Notes under the pieces: model-generated
Database searches by the model: none
What the model was told of the DNA's origin: nothing
Seen by the model: only the letters and a program-made list of their open reading frames with translations
Assembly: GCF_008120935.1 (NCBI RefSeq)
Contig: NZ_RDBO01000033.1
Location: 288,851-343,242, forward strand
Length of the DNA: 54,392 nucleotides
Origin: Streptomyces sp. sk2.1
Lineage (GTDB): Bacteria; Actinomycetota; Actinomycetes; Streptomycetales; Streptomycetaceae
Direction of reading: 5' to 3'
Translations under genes and position numbers: made by a program
Part shown: piece by piece, positions 1-12,760 of the stretch
How the letters are laid out: the number at the start of each line of letters is the position of its first letter
Numbering within the stretch: position 1 is the stretch's first letter

Positions 1-3000
1 GTGGTGACGGGTGTGGTGTCGGGTTCGGGGAGGACTGCGTTCCTCTTCACGGGGCAGGGCAGTCAGCGTGCTGGGATGGGTCGTGAGCTGTATGTGTCCC
101 AGCCGGTGTTCGCTGCTGCGTTCGATGCTGTCTGTGAGCGGTTCGATGCCCGTCTGGGGGGTTCTCTCAAGGAGCTGGTGTTCGCCGAGGAGGGCGGTGT
201 GCAGGCTGCCGCTCTTGACGGGACCCAGTACGCGCAGGCTGCGCTGTTCGCTCTGGAGGTGGCCCTGTACCGGCTCATGGAGCATCACGGTGTCACTCCC
301 GATTACCTTCTGGGGCATTCGGTCGGTGAGCTTGCGGCCGCGCATGTGGCCGGTGTGTTCTCCCTCGACGATGCCTGCACGCTCGTGGCCGCGCGTGGCC
401 GGCTCATGCAGTCCGCCAGGGCCGGTGGTGCCATGGCCGCTCTCCAGGCCACCGAGGACGAGATCCTCACCGCTCTCGTCCCCTACGAAGGGCGTGTGGC
501 CGTCGCGGCGGTCAACGGTCCCGCCTCCGTCGTGGTCACCGGGGACGAGGACGCCGTTCTCGAACTCACCGGTCACTGGCGGGAGTCGGGGCGCAGGGCC
601 AGCCGTCTCAGGGTCAGTCACGCCTTCCACTCGCCCCACATGGACGAGATCCTCGACGAGTTCCGCACCGTCGCGGCCGAAATCACCTGTGCCCGGCCGA
701 CCGTCCCTCTCGTCTCCAACGTCACCGGCACTCTCGCCACCACCGACGAACTCTCGGACCCGGACTACTGGGTACGCCACCTGCGCGGCACCGTCCGCTA
801 CGCCGACGGTGTCCGGGTACTCCAGAACCTCGGCGTCACCGGCTACATCGAACTCGGTCCCGACCCCGTCCTGTCCGCGATGACCCACACCTGCCTCGAC
901 GACACCCCCGGCACCGGAGCCATATCGCTGCTGCGCCGCGGCCACGCCGAGATCCGCACCTTCACCACCGCCCTCGCCCTGGCGCACGCGGGCGGCGCGG
1001 ACGTCGACTGGAGCGGTTTCTTCCCCGGGGCCCGTACCGTGCCGTTGCCGTCCTACGCCTTCCAGCGGGAGCGGTACTGGATCGACGAGCCCCCGGCCGC
1101 GCCCGTGACCGCCACGGGCGGTCCCGCGGACGGCGCGGAGCACCCGCTGCTCACCAGCGGCATGGAGCTGGCCGGCGGCCTCGGCCGGGTCTTCACCGGC
1201 CGGCTCGACCTGGGCACCGACGCCTGGCTGGCCGACCACACGGTCATGGGCACGGCGCTGCTCCCGGGCGCGGCCGTCGCCGAACTCGTGCTGTACGCGG
1301 CGCGGAAGACGGGCTGCGGCCGGATCGCGGACCTGACCCTGGAAGCTCCGCTGGTCCTGCCTGCCGCGGAAGCCGTCGACGTCCAGCTCCTGGTCGGCTC
1401 CCCGGCCGAGGACGGCACCCGTCCCGTGACCCTGCACGCCCGTGCGGCCGACGACTCCGAGGGCCCGTGGATCCGCCACGCCGACGGCCTGCTGGACGGC
1501 GCCGGGACCACCGACGGGCCGGACAGCGGGCAGTCGGCCGAATGGCCGCCGCTCGGCGCCACCCCGGTTCCGGTCGACGATCTGTACACACGGCTGGCCG
1601 ACCGGGGCTACGGCTACGGCCCCGCCTTCCGCGGCCTGCATGCCGTGTGGAGCCACGGGGACGACCTGTACGCCGAGGTGACGGCGGAGGACGACGGCAG
1701 GGCGGCCGGCGACGGCTTCCTGCTGCACCCCGCGTCCCTCGACGCCGCGCTGCACCCGCTGCTCGCGGTCGCCGGGGACGCCGCCCCGCTGGTGGTCCCC
1801 TTCGCGTGGAGCGGTGTGACCGCACTGGGTGACGGCACCGGCGTCCCGGGTTCCGACGTGCTGCGCGTCCGGCTCCGCCGGGGCCGTCCCGACGTCGTCT
1901 CGCTGCTCGTCTCCGACGGGACCGGTGCCCCGCTGCTCGCCGCCGACGCCCTCACCCTGCGCGAACTCCCCTCGGGCGCCGACCTGGTGTCCGGACGGGC
2001 TGCCCGCGACGGTCTCTTCGTCCTGGAGTGGGAGCGGTCGCGGACACCTGCCCCACCGATCGAGGCCGGAGCGGACTGGGCCGTGGTGGGAGGTGACGGT
2101 GCGGGCACGGCGGAGGCCGTACGCGATGCCGGAGTCTCCGTACGGCACTACCCCGGGCTCGGGGAGCTGCGGCGCGCCCTGGACGAGGGCGACCGGGCAC
2201 CGGCGGTGGTCCTCGTGACCGAGCCCGCCGCCACCGGAGCCGAGCCGGGCGCGACGGACCCGGTCGACGTGCTCGCGGCCGAAACCGGAGCCGAAACGGC
2301 CGCCGCACGGCATCCGTTGGCGGCCCGTACGGCCCTGGCCGCGCGGACGGTCCTGGACCTCGCCCGCGAGTGGACCGCCGACGAGCGCCTCGCCGGTTCC
2401 CGGCTCGTCCTCCTCACCTCGGGCGCCGTCGCGACCGAGGGCGGCACCGGGCCGGACCCGGCTCTCGCCGCCGCGTGGGGTCTGCTGCGCTCCGCCCGGT
2501 CCGAGCACCCCGGACGCTTCTCGCTGATCGACACCGACGCCGCCGCCGACTCCCTGCGGGTCCTGGCCCGGGCCGTGGCGAGCGAGGAGGCCCAACTCGT
2601 CCTCCGCGAGGGCCGGATGTCCGTCCCGGTGCTGCGTCGGCCGCGCATCCGCCGCCCCTCCGGCACCACCGCACCGTTCGGGTCCGACAGCCACGTGCTG
2701 ATCTCCGGCGGCCTGGGCACCCTCGGCCGGCTCGTCGCCCGTCACCTGGTCCGGGAGCACGGCGTGCGCCGGCTGCTCCTCACCGGTCGGCGGGGCACGG
2801 CGACGCCGGGAGCCGCGGAGTTCGTGGCCGAACTGGCCGTCGAAGGGGCCGAGACGACCGTCGCCGCCTGCGACGCCGCCGACCGGGAGGCGCTCGCCGC
2901 CGTCCTGGCCTCGGTGGACCCCGGACGGCCGCTGACCGCAGTGGTCCACGCCGCGGGCGTCCTGGACGACGCGGTCATCGGCGGGCTCACGCCCGAGCGG

Positions 3001-3891
3001 GTGGAACGGGTGCTGCGGCCCAAGGCCGACGCCGCCCTCCACCTCCACGAACTGACCCGTCACCTCGACCTGGACGCGTTCGTGCTCTTCTCCTCCTTCG
3101 CGGGGATGCTGGGCACGGCGGGCCAGGGCAACTACGCCGCGGCCAACGCCTTCCTGGACGCCCTGGCCGCAGTGCGCCACGCCCAGGGGCTCCCGGCGCT
3201 CTCCCTCGCCTGGGGCCTGTGGGAGTCCGACGGCGGCATGGGCGGGGAGCTCGACGCCGCCGATCTGCGCCGCCTCGCCCGCTCGGGCATCCGGGCGCTG
3301 TCCGACCGCGAGGGTCTCGCCCTGCTCGACACGGCCTGCGCCGGTGACGTACCGGTGCTCGCGGCGGCCGGGATCGACACGGCTGCCATGGACCCGGAGT
3401 CGGCCCCCGCCCTCGTACGGAGCCTGGTGCCGGCGGCCCGTCGGCAGGCCGCACCGACCGCCCGGACCGCGGACCGGCCGGCCGAGCTCCGCGCGCGGCT
3501 CGCCCGTGCACCGGAGCCGGAGCACCACCACATCCTCGTCGAACTGGTGCGGGAGCAGGTGGCCGCCGTCCTGGGCCATGCGGACCCGGGCACGGTGGCG
3601 GCCGAACGCCGCTTCCAGGACCTCGGCTTCGACTCCCTGACGGCCGTCGAACTGCGCAACCGGCTGGTCGGCGAGACCGGCGTCAAACTGCCTCCGACGC
3701 TTGTCTTCGATCACCCCACGCCGAGTGCGCTCGCCGACCGGCTCCGCACCGAACTGGCCCCCGAGCCCGCCCGTGACGCGTACGACGGCCCGGGTGACGG
3801 ACTGGACGACCTGTTCGACACCCCCCTCGACCTCGACCTGATGACCGGCGACGACCTGGTGCGCATGGCACTGGGCAGCAGCGAGTCCTGA
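1..3891 (+). CDS. Type I modular polyketide synthase, C-terminal part (AT-DH-KR-ACP visible)
   Basis: The window opens inside this gene. The first residues are KS-AT linker, so the GTG at base 1 is not the real start and a KS should lie upstream. AT spans about residues 10-330, with active Ser107 in GHSVGE and the HAFH motif near 210 that marks malonyl-CoA specificity. DH is about 375-640, with [10 protein letters not shown] at His413 and LDAALH near 580. KR is about 890-1090, with the nucleotide loop [11 protein letters not shown] (B-type) and catalytic Tyr1045 in [12 protein letters not shown] is about 1170-1245, with the pantetheine Ser1212 in GFDSL. The acidic tail resembles a C-terminal docking segment. 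All catalytic residues are intact, so the module should add a malonate unit and leave a double bond. The next PKS gene starts 30 bp downstream. Confidence 0.96.
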   Translation: MVTGVVSGSGRTAFLFTGQGSQRAGMGRELYVSQPVFAAAFDAVCERFDARLGGSLKELVFAEEGGVQAAALDGTQYAQAALFALEVALYRLMEHHGVTPDYLLGHSVGELAAAHVAGVFSLDDACTLVAARGRLMQSARAGGAMAALQATEDEILTALVPYEGRVAVAAVNGPASVVVTGDEDAVLELTGHWRESGRRASRLRVSHAFHSPHMDEILDEFRTVAAEITCARPTVPLVSNVTGTLATTDELSDPDYWVRHLRGTVRYADGVRVLQNLGVTGYIELGPDPVLSAMTHTCLDDTPGTGAISLLRRGHAEIRTFTTALALAHAGGADVDWSGFFPGARTVPLPSYAFQRERYWIDEPPAAPVTATGGPADGAEHPLLTSGMELAGGLGRVFTGRLDLGTDAWLADHTVMGTALLPGAAVAELVLYAARKTGCGRIADLTLEAPLVLPAAEAVDVQLLVGSPAEDGTRPVTLHARAADDSEGPWIRHADGLLDGAGTTDGPDSGQSAEWPPLGATPVPVDDLYTRLADRGYGYGPAFRGLHAVWSHGDDLYAEVTAEDDGRAAGDGFLLHPASLDAALHPLLAVAGDAAPLVVPFAWSGVTALGDGTGVPGSDVLRVRLRRGRPDVVSLLVSDGTGAPLLAADALTLRELPSGADLVSGRAARDGLFVLEWERSRTPAPPIEAGADWAVVGGDGAGTAEAVRDAGVSVRHYPGLGELRRALDEGDRAPAVVLVTEPAATGAEPGATDPVDVLAAETGAETAAARHPLAARTALAARTVLDLAREWTADERLAGSRLVLLTSGAVATEGGTGPDPALAAAWGLLRSARSEHPGRFSLIDTDAAADSLRVLARAVASEEAQLVLREGRMSVPVLRRPRIRRPSGTTAPFGSDSHVLISGGLGTLGRLVARHLVREHGVRRLLLTGRRGTATPGAAEFVAELAVEGAETTVAACDAADREALAAVLASVDPGRPLTAVVHAAGVLDDAVIGGLTPERVERVLRPKADAALHLHELTRHLDLDAFVLFSSFAGMLGTAGQGNYAAANAFLDALAAVRHAQGLPALSLAWGLWESDGGMGGELDAADLRRLARSGIRALSDREGLALLDTACAGDVPVLAAAGIDTAAMDPESAPALVRSLVPAARRQAAPTARTADRPAELRARLARAPEPEHHHILVELVREQVAAVLGHADPGTVAAERRFQDLGFDSLTAVELRNRLVGETGVKLPPTLVFDHPTPSALADRLRTELAPEPARDAYDGPGDGLDDLFDTPLDLDLMTGDDLVRMALGSSES

Positions 3892-3921
3892 ACCCGCCCA
3901 CAGGGCAGTAGGAGATTCACG

Positions 3922-6900
3922 ATGACGTCCACCGACCAGCAGCAGGTCGTCGAGGCGCTGCGGGCCGCGCTCAAGGAGAACGCGCGCCTCAAGCAGGCCC
4001 ACGCCCGCAGGAAACAGCGCGACGAGGAGCCGATCGCGATCGTCGGCATGGCCTGCCGCTTCCCCGGCGGGGTGCGCTCCCCACAAGACCTCTGGCGGCT
4101 CGTCACCGACGGCGTCGACGCCGTCGGCCCGTTCCCCGCCGACCGGGGCTGGAACCTCACGGACCTGTACGACGAGGACCCGGACACCCCCGGCACCTCC
4201 TACGTGCGGGAGGGCGGCTTCCTGCGCGACGCCGCCCGCTTCGACCCCGAGTTCTTCGGGATCTCCCCGCGCGAGGCGCTGGCGATCGACCCCCAGCAGC
4301 GCCTGCTCCTCGAAACGGCATGGGAGACGTTCGAGCACGCCGGCATCGACCCCCGCAGCCTGCGCGGCAGCCGTACCGGCGTCTTCGTCGGCACCATGTA
4401 CGACGACTACGCATCCCGTCTCTCCCCGGCGCCGGAGGCGTACGAGGGCTACCTCAGCACCGGCAGCGCGGGCAGCGTGGCCTCCGGGCGGGTCTCGTAC
4501 ACCTTCGGTCTCGAAGGCCCGGCGCTCACCGTGGACACGGCCTGCTCGTCGTCCCTGGTCGCGCTGCACCTGGCGTGCGCCTCGCTGCGGCGCGGCGAGT
4601 GCTCCATGGCCCTGGCCGGCGGCGCGACCGTCATGGCGACGCCCACGCCGTTCGTGGAGTTCAGCCGCCAGCGCGGGCTCGCCCCCGACGGCCGCTGCAA
4701 GCCCTTCGCGGGCTCGGCGGACGGCACCGGCTGGTCGGAGGGTGCCGGACTGCTCCTCGTGGAGCGGCTCTCGGACGCCCGCCGCAACGGGCACCATGTC
4801 CTGGCCGTCGTCCGCGGATCCGCCGTCAACCAGGACGGCGCGAGCAACGGCCTGACGGCGCCCAACGGCCCGGCGCAGGAACGGCTCATCGGCCAGGCGC
4901 TGACCGCCGCCGGCCTGTCGGCGGCCGACGTCGACGCGGTCGAGGCGCACGGCACGGGCACCCGGCTCGGCGACCCGATCGAGGCCCAGGCCCTGATCGC
5001 CACCTACGGCCGGGACCGTACCGACGGCACCCCGCTCTACCTGGGATCACTCAAGTCCAACATCGGGCACTCGCAGGCGGCCGCCGGTGTGGGCGGGGTG
5101 ATCAAGATGACGATGGCGATGCGGCACGGTGTGCTCGCCCGCACCCTGCACGTGGACGAGCCCACCCCGCACGTCGACTGGTCGGACGGCTCGGTCGCGC
5201 TGCTGACCGAGGAGCGCGCCTGGCCCGAGCACGGCCGTCCGCGCCGGGCGGCGGTGTCCTCCTTCGGGATCAGCGGCACCAACGCCCACGTCATCCTGGA
5301 ACAGGCCCCGGAGGAGCAGCCGTCCGACGAGCCGGCCGCGGCGCCGCTGCCCGCCGTCCCCGTGCTGCTCTCCGGGGCCACTGCCACCGCCCTGCGTGCC
5401 CAGGCCGACCGGCTCCACCACCACCTGACCGCCGACCCGGGAATCGGTCTCGCCGACCTCGGCCGCTCGCTCGCCACCACCCGCTCCCATCTGGCCCACC
5501 GCTCGGTGCTCGTCGCCGAGGACCGCGACCGGCTCCTCACGGGCCTGCGGGTTCTGGCGGACGAGACCGGCCCCGAAGGCGGCCCGGAGGCCGTGCGGGG
5601 CACCGCCAAGGAGGGCAGGACCGCGTTCCTGTTCGCCGGCCAGGGCTCCCAGCGGGCCGGGGCGGGCAAGGAGCTGTACGAGACGTTCCCCGCGTACGCC
5701 GCGGCCTTCGACACCGTCTGCGCGGCGCTCGACCCGCACCTGGAGCGGCCGCTGCGGGAGGTGCTCTTCGCACCCGAGGACTCCGCGGAAGCGGCGCTCC
5801 TGCACCACACCGAGTACACCCAGCCCGCGCTGTTCGCCTGCGAGGTCGCCCTCCACCGCCTCCTGGAGTCCTGGGGCGTCCGGCCCGACGCCGTCCTCGG
5901 CCACTCGGTCGGTTCCTTCGCCGCCGCGCACGCCGCCGGAGTCCTCTCCCTGGAGAACGCGGCCGAGCTGATCGCGGCCCGTGGCCGGATCATGCAGAGC
6001 CTGGCGCCCGGCGGGGCGATGGTGGCCTTGCGCACCGAGGAGACCGAGGCGGTCGCGCTGCTCGCCGGGTACGAGGGCGCCGTGTCGGTCGCGGCTGTCA
6101 ACGGGCCCGGCGCCACCGTCCTCTCAGGCGACCGGCAGGCTTTGGAGTCGATCGTCGCCGCCTTCGAGTCCGGCGGCGGGAAGGCCACCTGGCTCCGGGT
6201 CAGCCACGCCTTCCACTCGCCGCTGATGGAACCCGCCCTCGACCGGTTCCGTGAGGTCGCCCGGCGCATGACCTTCCACGCGCCCCGGATCACGCTCGTC
6301 TCCGACCTCACCGGCAGGCCCGCGACGGCAGCCGAGCTCTCCGACCCCGAGTACTGGGTGCGGCACGTCCGCGAGGCGGTCCGCTTCCAGGACGCGGTGC
6401 ACGGACTCGCCGGCCTCGGCTGCGTCCGCTTCCTGGACCTCGGCCCCTCCGGCGACCTCGCCGCCGTCGCCGCGAACTGTCTTGCCGAGGACACCGGGCG
6501 GCGCCCCCGCGGCGGCCACCGGGTGGTCCCCGCCCTGCGGCGCCGACAGCCGGAGGCCACTGCCCTCCTCGACGCGGTCGCCCGGCTCCACACGGACGGC
6601 GCGGACGTCGACTGGGCCGCGCTCTTCGCCGGACGAACCGCCCGCCGCGTCGAGCTGCCGACGTACGCCTTCCAACGCGGCCACTACTGGCTGGAGGGGA
6701 CGCAACAGCGTACGTCCGGAACGGGAGCGGCGGGCCTCGACGAGACCGGCCACCCGCTGCTCGCCGCCGTCGCCGAGGTGCCCGGTCTCGACGGGCTGCT
6801 GTTCACCGGGCGGCTCTCCCTGACCGAGCACCCCTGGCTGGCGGATCACCGGGTCGCGGGCGAGGTGCTCGTGCCCGGCACCGCGCTCCTGGACCTCGCG

Positions 6901-9900
6901 GCGTGGACCGCCCGCGAGACGGGCTGCACCCTCGTCGAGGAACTCCTCCTGGAAACCCCGCTCGTCGTGCCCGAGGACCGCCCGGTGCAGCTGCGGCTGT
7001 TCCTTGCCGCGCCGGACGCCTCCGGCGCCCGGGCCCTCACCCTCCACTCCCGCCGCGAGCCCGCGCGTGGCAGGAGGAGCGCCGAGCAGTCGGGGTGGGT
7101 CCGGCACGCCCACGGCTCCCTCGCCCCCGGCGGCGGGGGGTGGCCCGCGGACCTCTCCGTCTGGCCCCCGACGCATGCCGAGCCCGTCGCCGTCCCACCG
7201 GCCGAGCTGTACGCCGACCTGGCGGCGCGGGGCCTCGCCTACGGGCCCGCGTTCCAGGGTGTCGACGCGATGTGGCGCCTCGGCGACGAGACCTTCGCCG
7301 AGGTGACCCTGCTCGAGGACGGTCCAACGCGGCCCGGCGAGTACCGAGTGCACCCGGCGCTGCTCGACGCGGCCCTGCACCCCCTCGCCACCGGTGGCGT
7401 CGTCGACGGCGGCACGGGGCTGCTGCCCTACGCCTGGTCCGGGGTTCGCTTCCACGGGCCCGCCGGCGGGCGGCTGCGCGTCCGTCTCGCCCCGGCCGGC
7501 GCGAACTCCGTCGCCATCGAGGCAGCCGATGCCACTGGCGCCCCGGTCGTCTCCGTGGCCGCGTTGGCGCTCCGCCCGCTGCCCTCCGGCACCGGAAGCA
7601 CGGGGAGCACCGGACGGGCCGGGGCCGACTCCCGCGACGGCCTGCTCGTCCCCTCCTGGTCGCCACTGCCCGTACCGGCCCGCCCCCTCGCCCCCAGGCG
7701 CTGGACCCTGCTCGGCGCCGACGAGGACGGCCTGGCCGCTGCGCTCGGCGAGGCCGGTGCCGCACCGCCCGTCCACCGCGACGCCGAGGCGCTGGCCGCC
7801 GCGCTGGCCGCCGGCTCACCCGCGCCCGACCTGCTTCTGCTGCCCTGTGCCTCGGCCGACGACGGGGCCGCGACCGCCGACTCCGTCCGCGAAGTCCTGC
7901 ACCGGGTCCTGTCCCTCACTCGTCTCCTCGTCGACGACGAGCGGCTGAGCCGCACCCGGCTCGTCGCGCTCACCCGCGGCGCGGTCGCCGTGGGCGGCGA
8001 GACGGTCACCACCCCCGAGCAGCGTGCCGTGTGGGGACTTCTCCGCTCCGCCGACCGGGAGCACCCGGGCCGCTTCCTGCTCGTCGACGAGGACAGCACG
8101 GCCGAGTCCCGGCGCGCCCTGCCGGCCGCGCTGGCAACGGGCGAGCCGGAACTCGCCCTGCGCGGCGGCGTCGCCCACCGCCCCGTACTCGGCCCGGACG
8201 GTCCTGCCGGGGCTCTCGTCCCGCCGGCCGACACGCCGCACTGGCGGCTCGACTACGTTGCCCGGAAGTCCTTCGCGGACCTGTCCCTCGAACCCTGGCC
8301 GGAGGCCGACGAGCCGCTGGCCCACGGTCAGGTACGGGTACGGATGCGGGCCGCGGGCCTGAACTTCCGTGACGTCCTGCTCGCCCTCGGCGTCATCCCG
8401 CCCGCCGTGGACGTCTCCGCCGAGAACCCCGGCCAGGGCGGCGAGGGAGCCGGCACCGTCCTCGACGTCGGCCCCGGCGTCACGGGGCTGAGCCCCGGCG
8501 ACCGGGTGATGGGCCTGTTCTCCGGTGTCGGCCCGGTCTCCGTGACCGACCACCGGCTCGTGTGCCGCGTCCCCGAGGGCTGGTCCTTCACCCAGGCCGC
8601 GGCGGTCCCCGTCACCTACCTCACCGCTTACTACGGCCTGGTGGACCTCGCCGGGCTGCGCGCCGGAGAATCGGTCCTGGTCCACGCGGGCACCGGCGGC
8701 GTCGGCACGGCCGCCCTCCAGATCGCCCGGCACCTCGGCGCCCGCGCCTGGTCCACGGCGAGCCCCGCCAAGTGGGGTGTCCTGCGTGCCGCGGGCATCC
8801 CCGAGGACCGCATCGCCTCCTCCCGGAGCCTGGACTTCGAGGAGCGCTTCCGGTCCACCACCGGCGGCGAGGGCTTCGACGTGGTGCTCAACTCCCTCGC
8901 CGGTGAGTACGTCGATGCCTCGCTGCGGCTGCTGCCGCGCGGCGGCCGTTTCCTGGAGATGGGCAAGACCGACCGGCGCGACCCGGCCGCCGTCGCGGCC
9001 GAGAACCCCGGGGTCGCCTACCGGGCGTACGACGTGCGCGAGCCCGGACCCGACCGCATCCAGGAGATGCTGACCGCCCTGCTCGGCCTCTTCGAACAGG
9101 GCGCTCTCCAGGCGCCGCCCGTCTCGGTCTGGGACGTGCGCCGCGCCCCCGACGCCTTCCGCCACCTCGCCGAAGCGAGGCACATCGGCAAGGTCGTCCT
9201 CGCCCTCCCGGACGAGGCCGGCCCCTGGGACCCGTCGCGGGCCGTCCTGATCACCGGCGGCCTCGGCTGGCTGGGCCGGCTGACCGCCCGTCACCTGGTG
9301 ACCCACCACGGCGTGCGGCAGCTGGTCCTGATGGGGCGCAGCGGCGCAACGGCCGGGACCGCCGACGCGCTCGACAAGCTGCGCGACCTGGGCGCCGAGG
9401 TGCACACGGCGATGTGCGACGCTGCCGACAGGGACGCGCTGGCCGCCGCCCTCGCGGACCTCACCGCGCGCGGTGTCCGCGTCGGCGGAGTGGTCCACGC
9501 GGCGGGGGTCCTGGACGACGGCGTCCTCGCCTCCCTGACGCCCGAGAAGCTCGACCGCACGTTGCGTGCCAAGGTGGACGCGGCGCTCAACCTGCACGAC
9601 CTGACGGACGGTCTCGGCCTGAGCGCGTTCGTCGCCTTTTCCTCGATTGCCGGCACCCTCGGCTCGGCGGGCCAGGCAGGCTACGCCGCCGGGAACGCCT
9701 TCCTCGACGGCCTGATGGAGCGGCGGCGAGCCACGGGACGACCGGGCGTGTCCGTGGTCTGGGGCCTGTGGGAGGGCTCCGGCGGCATGGGCAGCGGCCT
9801 CACGGACGCCGACCTGGCGCGCGTGGCCCGCACGGGCGTGGCGCCGCTGCCGGTGAAGTACGGCCTGGAGATGTTCGACGCCGCACTGCGCCGCGACGTG

Positions 9901-10764
9901 CCCGTGGCCGTCGCAGCCGAGTGGAACGCGGACGGCTTGCGTGCCCGCAGCGCCGCAGGCACCCTCCCGCCGCTGCTGCGGGCGCTGGTCCCCGCAGCCC
10001 CCGCACCGGTGGTTCCCGTATCCGTGCGGGTGCCGGAACGGGCTGCGGTTTCGTCGGTGGCCGGTCTGTCGGACGTGGTCCGTCGTGAGATCGCGGCCGT
10101 TCTCGGGCATGCCTCCGCCGAGGTCGTGGCCGTCGATGGTGTTTTCGACCAGATCGGGTTCGACTCGCTCACCGCGGTGGAACTGCGCAACCGCCTCACC
10201 AAGGTGACAGGGGTCAAGTTGCCGGCGACCTTCATCTATGACTGGCCCACCCCCGCCGACCTCGTCGACCATCTCCGCGAAGAACTCGGCGACACCGCCC
10301 CCGACACCGACGAGCCCCCGACCGCCGAGGCTGCGGTTTCGTCGGTGGCCGGTCTGTCGGACGTGGTCCGTCGTGAGATCGCGGCCGTTCTCGGGCATGC
10401 CTCCGCCGAGGTCGTGGCCGTCGATGGTGTTTTCGACCAGATCGGGTTCGACTCGCTCACCGCGGTGGAACTGCGCAACCGCCTCACCAAGGTGACAGGG
10501 GTCAAGTTGCCGGCGACCTTCATCTATGACTGGCCCACCCCCGCCGACCTCGTCGACCATCTCCGCGAAGAACTCGGCGACACCGACGAGAACCCGCCAC
10601 CCTCCGTTTCCCCGGCCGTCGAGGCGGCGCTCGACGAGGTCGTCCGGCTCACCGCCGAACTCGCCGACGAACCGCTCGGCGACCTGCTGCGCGACGCGGC
10701 GCGTGACCGGCTGCACGGTGTGCTGGCCGCCATCGGCACGGCCACGGAAGGTGGTGCCGCATGA
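3922..10764 (+). CDS. Type I modular polyketide synthase, one module KS-AT-DH-ER-KR-ACP-ACP
   Basis: This 2280-residue protein is a complete single module. Residues 1-30 form a charged coiled-coil docking segment. KS is about 33-460, with Cys208 in DTACSSS, EAHGTGT and the KSNIGH His. AT is about 556-860, with Ser662 in GHSVGS and HAFH (malonyl type). DH is about 930-1200, with His976 in [12 protein letters not shown] is about 1415-1720, with HAGTGGVG at 1588. KR is about 1770-1960, with [11 protein letters not shown] and Tyr1921. Two ACPs follow, with Ser2082 and Ser2178, both in GFDSL. A 57-residue tail closes the protein and no TE is fused. It should fully reduce one malonate-derived unit. 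GTAGGAG precedes the ATG. The stop overlaps the next start as ATGA. The paired ACPs are encoded by an exact DNA duplication (separate entry). Confidence 0.97.
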   Translation: MTSTDQQQVVEALRAALKENARLKQAHARRKQRDEEPIAIVGMACRFPGGVRSPQDLWRLVTDGVDAVGPFPADRGWNLTDLYDEDPDTPGTSYVREGGFLRDAARFDPEFFGISPREALAIDPQQRLLLETAWETFEHAGIDPRSLRGSRTGVFVGTMYDDYASRLSPAPEAYEGYLSTGSAGSVASGRVSYTFGLEGPALTVDTACSSSLVALHLACASLRRGECSMALAGGATVMATPTPFVEFSRQRGLAPDGRCKPFAGSADGTGWSEGAGLLLVERLSDARRNGHHVLAVVRGSAVNQDGASNGLTAPNGPAQERLIGQALTAAGLSAADVDAVEAHGTGTRLGDPIEAQALIATYGRDRTDGTPLYLGSLKSNIGHSQAAAGVGGVIKMTMAMRHGVLARTLHVDEPTPHVDWSDGSVALLTEERAWPEHGRPRRAAVSSFGISGTNAHVILEQAPEEQPSDEPAAAPLPAVPVLLSGATATALRAQADRLHHHLTADPGIGLADLGRSLATTRSHLAHRSVLVAEDRDRLLTGLRVLADETGPEGGPEAVRGTAKEGRTAFLFAGQGSQRAGAGKELYETFPAYAAAFDTVCAALDPHLERPLREVLFAPEDSAEAALLHHTEYTQPALFACEVALHRLLESWGVRPDAVLGHSVGSFAAAHAAGVLSLENAAELIAARGRIMQSLAPGGAMVALRTEETEAVALLAGYEGAVSVAAVNGPGATVLSGDRQALESIVAAFESGGGKATWLRVSHAFHSPLMEPALDRFREVARRMTFHAPRITLVSDLTGRPATAAELSDPEYWVRHVREAVRFQDAVHGLAGLGCVRFLDLGPSGDLAAVAANCLAEDTGRRPRGGHRVVPALRRRQPEATALLDAVARLHTDGADVDWAALFAGRTARRVELPTYAFQRGHYWLEGTQQRTSGTGAAGLDETGHPLLAAVAEVPGLDGLLFTGRLSLTEHPWLADHRVAGEVLVPGTALLDLAAWTARETGCTLVEELLLETPLVVPEDRPVQLRLFLAAPDASGARALTLHSRREPARGRRSAEQSGWVRHAHGSLAPGGGGWPADLSVWPPTHAEPVAVPPAELYADLAARGLAYGPAFQGVDAMWRLGDETFAEVTLLEDGPTRPGEYRVHPALLDAALHPLATGGVVDGGTGLLPYAWSGVRFHGPAGGRLRVRLAPAGANSVAIEAADATGAPVVSVAALALRPLPSGTGSTGSTGRAGADSRDGLLVPSWSPLPVPARPLAPRRWTLLGADEDGLAAALGEAGAAPPVHRDAEALAAALAAGSPAPDLLLLPCASADDGAATADSVREVLHRVLSLTRLLVDDERLSRTRLVALTRGAVAVGGETVTTPEQRAVWGLLRSADREHPGRFLLVDEDSTAESRRALPAALATGEPELALRGGVAHRPVLGPDGPAGALVPPADTPHWRLDYVARKSFADLSLEPWPEADEPLAHGQVRVRMRAAGLNFRDVLLALGVIPPAVDVSAENPGQGGEGAGTVLDVGPGVTGLSPGDRVMGLFSGVGPVSVTDHRLVCRVPEGWSFTQAAAVPVTYLTAYYGLVDLAGLRAGESVLVHAGTGGVGTAALQIARHLGARAWSTASPAKWGVLRAAGIPEDRIASSRSLDFEERFRSTTGGEGFDVVLNSLAGEYVDASLRLLPRGGRFLEMGKTDRRDPAAVAAENPGVAYRAYDVREPGPDRIQEMLTALLGLFEQGALQAPPVSVWDVRRAPDAFRHLAEARHIGKVVLALPDEAGPWDPSRAVLITGGLGWLGRLTARHLVTHHGVRQLVLMGRSGATAGTADALDKLRDLGAEVHTAMCDAADRDALAAALADLTARGVRVGGVVHAAGVLDDGVLASLTPEKLDRTLRAKVDAALNLHDLTDGLGLSAFVAFSSIAGTLGSAGQAGYAAGNAFLDGLMERRRATGRPGVSVVWGLWEGSGGMGSGLTDADLARVARTGVAPLPVKYGLEMFDAALRRDVPVAVAAEWNADGLRARSAAGTLPPLLRALVPAAPAPVVPVSVRVPERAAVSSVAGLSDVVRREIAAVLGHASAEVVAVDGVFDQIGFDSLTAVELRNRLTKVTGVKLPATFIYDWPTPADLVDHLREELGDTAPDTDEPPTAEAAVSSVAGLSDVVRREIAAVLGHASAEVVAVDGVFDQIGFDSLTAVELRNRLTKVTGVKLPATFIYDWPTPADLVDHLREELGDTDENPPPSVSPAVEAALDEVVRLTAELADEPLGDLLRDAARDRLHGVLAAIGTATEGGAA
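10041..10585 (+). repeat. Exact in-frame tandem duplication of an ACP domain (2 x 257 bp)
   Basis: Bases 10041-10297 and 10329-10585 are identical over 257 bp when read base by base, including synonymous positions. They are separated by 31 unique bases, so the period is 288 bp or 96 codons. Each copy holds one whole ACP with its GFDSL serine. The absence of any silent difference points to a recent duplication or to gene conversion. Assembly collapse or expansion is possible for such a repeat. Confidence 0.97.
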
Positions 10765-11522
10765 CCACAGCTGTCCGCGCGGGAGCCCGCTGCCTGCGCA
10801 CCTTCCACCCCAAGGAGAACGCGGCCGCCCGTCTCGTGGCCTTCCCGCACGCGGGCGGCACCGCCAGGGCCTTCGCGGAACTGTCATACGCGCTCCCCGA
10901 GGACATCGGCCTCGAAGCCGTTCAGTACCCCGGTCGGCACGAGCGCAGGTCCGACCCGCATGCGGAGGAGATCGCGGTCCTGGCCGACGAGGCGGCACAG
11001 GCCCTGGCCGAAACCGCCGACCATCGGCCGCTGTTCCTGGCCGGCCTCAGCATGGGCGCGCTCGTCGCGTTCGAGACGGCCCGACGCCTCGCCGCGACGG
11101 GCACCGTGACCCGGCTGATCGTCTCGGCCGCCCTGCCGCCCTCCCGGGACTGGGAGGAGCGCGACCTGGACGCGTGCGCAGACGGCGAGATCGTCGCCGA
11201 GCTGCGCCGCCTCGGCGGGGTCCCGGAGGAACTCCTCCGGGACGAGGAGACCGTACGGCAGGTGGTCGGCCTGCTCCGGGCCGACCACCGCGCCCTGCGC
11301 CGCTACCGGTGCCCCGCCGACACCGCCCTGACGGTTCCGGTCACGGTGCTGCTCGGCGACGCGGATCCCAAGGCCGACGCCGACCGGTGCCGCGGCTGGG
11401 CGGACCACACCACCCGCGACGCCCGCACCGAGCTGCTGCCCGGCGGCCATTTCGCCCTGGCCGACCCCGGCACCGGTTCGGCCCTCCGCCTCACCGACCG
11501 GATCCGGACGGACCTCATATGA
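10761..11522 (+). CDS. Discrete type II thioesterase
   Basis: A 253-residue alpha/beta-hydrolase of the type II thioesterase family found beside PKS and NRPS genes. It carries the family's FPHAGG loop near residue 33, a nucleophile motif GLSMG with Ser97 (more often GHSMG) and the C-terminal catalytic GGHF His. Such enzymes usually remove stalled or mis-primed acyl groups from carrier proteins, and some release the final chain. The upstream PKS has no fused thioesterase, so either role fits. The ATG lies in the ATGA overlap with the PKS stop, and the stop overlaps the next gene's start. It is a cytosolic protein without a signal peptide. A second homologue sits two genes downstream. Confidence 0.93.
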   Translation: MTTAVRAGARCLRTFHPKENAAARLVAFPHAGGTARAFAELSYALPEDIGLEAVQYPGRHERRSDPHAEEIAVLADEAAQALAETADHRPLFLAGLSMGALVAFETARRLAATGTVTRLIVSAALPPSRDWEERDLDACADGEIVAELRRLGGVPEELLRDEETVRQVVGLLRADHRALRRYRCPADTALTVPVTVLLGDADPKADADRCRGWADHTTRDARTELLPGGHFALADPGTGSALRLTDRIRTDLI

Positions 11523-12760
11523 ACGGCTCCCGTACCACGACCCCCACGATCGCGGCCCCCGCCGCGCCGCCCCTGAATGGAGATGCCATGCGGGCAGTCC
11601 CCGCCGATCTGGTGCGTGAGATCTACCGGGCCGGCTGCGACGGCCGCGTTCCCCGCCTGCCCACCGACCTGACAGCGCTGGAGGACGAGGCGCTGAAGGC
11701 AATGACGCCGGCCGCCATCGGATACGTGATCGGCAACGCCGGGACCGGCCGGACGGGCCGGGAAAACCGGGAGGCCTTTGATCGCCGTCGGCTCGTGCCC
11801 CGCATGCTGCGCGATGTCAGCGCGCGTGACCTGTCGGTCACCCTCTTCGGACAACGCCTGCCCGTCCCCGTCCTGTTGGCCCCGATCGCCTCGCAGACCG
11901 TGCTCCACCCCGAGGGCGAACTCGCCACTGTTCGGGGCGCGACGGATGCCGGCGTGCCGGTCGTCCTGTCCACCGGGTCCTCCCACAGCCTGGAGGAGGT
12001 GGCGCGGGCCGCCCCGGACGGACAGCGGTGGTTCCAGTTCTACTGGCCCTCGGACCGGGCGGTCGCGGAGTCCCTGGTCCGCCGTGCGGAGGCCGGCGGC
12101 TACACCGCACTCGTCCTCACAGTCGACGCGCCCGCCTTCGGCTATCGGCCGACGGACATGGACAACGGCTACCTTCCGTTCCTGCACGGTGCGGGCCTCG
12201 CCAACTTCACCTCCGACCCCGCCTTCCGGGCGGGCCTGCCGACGGACGCCGACGGGCGTGCCGTCGTCGAGCACTGGGCCCGTGTCTTCGGCAATCCGGC
12301 GCTGAGCTGGGACGACCTGCCGTGGCTGCGTGAACTGACGGAGCTGCCGATCCTGCTCAAGGGCGTCCTCCATCCGGACGACGCCCGCCGGGCGCGGGAG
12401 TACGGCGTCGACGGTCTCGTCGTCTCCAACCACGGCGGGCGCCAACTCGACGGCTCCGTCGCGGCGCTCGACGCCCTGCCGGTTGTCCGCGCCGCTGTCG
12501 GCCCGGACCTCCCGGTCCTCCTCGACTCCGGCGTACGAACGGGCAGCGATGTCCTCAAGGCACTCGCCCTCGGCGCGAACGCGGTGCTCTACGGCCGCCC
12601 CTACCTCTACGGACTCGCCCTGGACGGGCGGGAGGGCGTGGCCCACGTCCTGCGGTGTCTGCTGGCCGACCTCGATCTCGCCCTCGCCCTCGCCGGCTGC
12701 CCGGCCGTCGCCGATGTCACGGGGGACTTGCTGATGCCGACCGGAGGCGAGCAGCGATGA
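11519..12760 (+). CDS. FMN-dependent alpha-hydroxy-acid oxidase, lactate 2-monooxygenase-like
   Basis: A 413-residue TIM-barrel flavoenzyme of the FMN-dependent alpha-hydroxy-acid dehydrogenase family. The catalytic base is His305 in SNHGGRQLDG, and the FMN-phosphate part DSGVRTGSDVLKALALGA is clear. The stretch GYRPTDMDNGYLPFLHG resembles lactate 2-monooxygenase more than glycolate oxidase or mandelate dehydrogenase. Members oxidise a 2-hydroxy acid to the 2-keto acid, and the monooxygenase subgroup goes on to oxidative decarboxylation. The true substrate is unknown. Its place between two thioesterases in a coupled operon suggests work on a polyketide, a released hydroxy acid or a starter unit (inference). 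The chosen ATG overlaps the upstream stop as ATGA. An alternative ATG at 11588 with a GGAG box would drop 23 disordered residues. Confidence 0.9.
   Translation: MNGSRTTTPTIAAPAAPPLNGDAMRAVPADLVREIYRAGCDGRVPRLPTDLTALEDEALKAMTPAAIGYVIGNAGTGRTGRENREAFDRRRLVPRMLRDVSARDLSVTLFGQRLPVPVLLAPIASQTVLHPEGELATVRGATDAGVPVVLSTGSSHSLEEVARAAPDGQRWFQFYWPSDRAVAESLVRRAEAGGYTALVLTVDAPAFGYRPTDMDNGYLPFLHGAGLANFTSDPAFRAGLPTDADGRAVVEHWARVFGNPALSWDDLPWLRELTELPILLKGVLHPDDARRAREYGVDGLVVSNHGGRQLDGSVAALDALPVVRAAVGPDLPVLLDSGVRTGSDVLKALALGANAVLYGRPYLYGLALDGREGVAHVLRCLLADLDLALALAGCPAVADVTGDLLMPTGGEQR

Noticed and set aside
1..3. GTG at the first base as a true PKS start
   Set aside because: The residues that follow are KS-AT linker and AT; a KS should precede them, so the gene is simply cut by the window.
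7816..10998. Long minus-strand open frame (about 1060 codons) opposite the second PKS
   Set aside because: It is antisense to a PKS with intact catalytic motifs, and its translation is glycine/arginine-rich with no domain. It results from high third-position GC.
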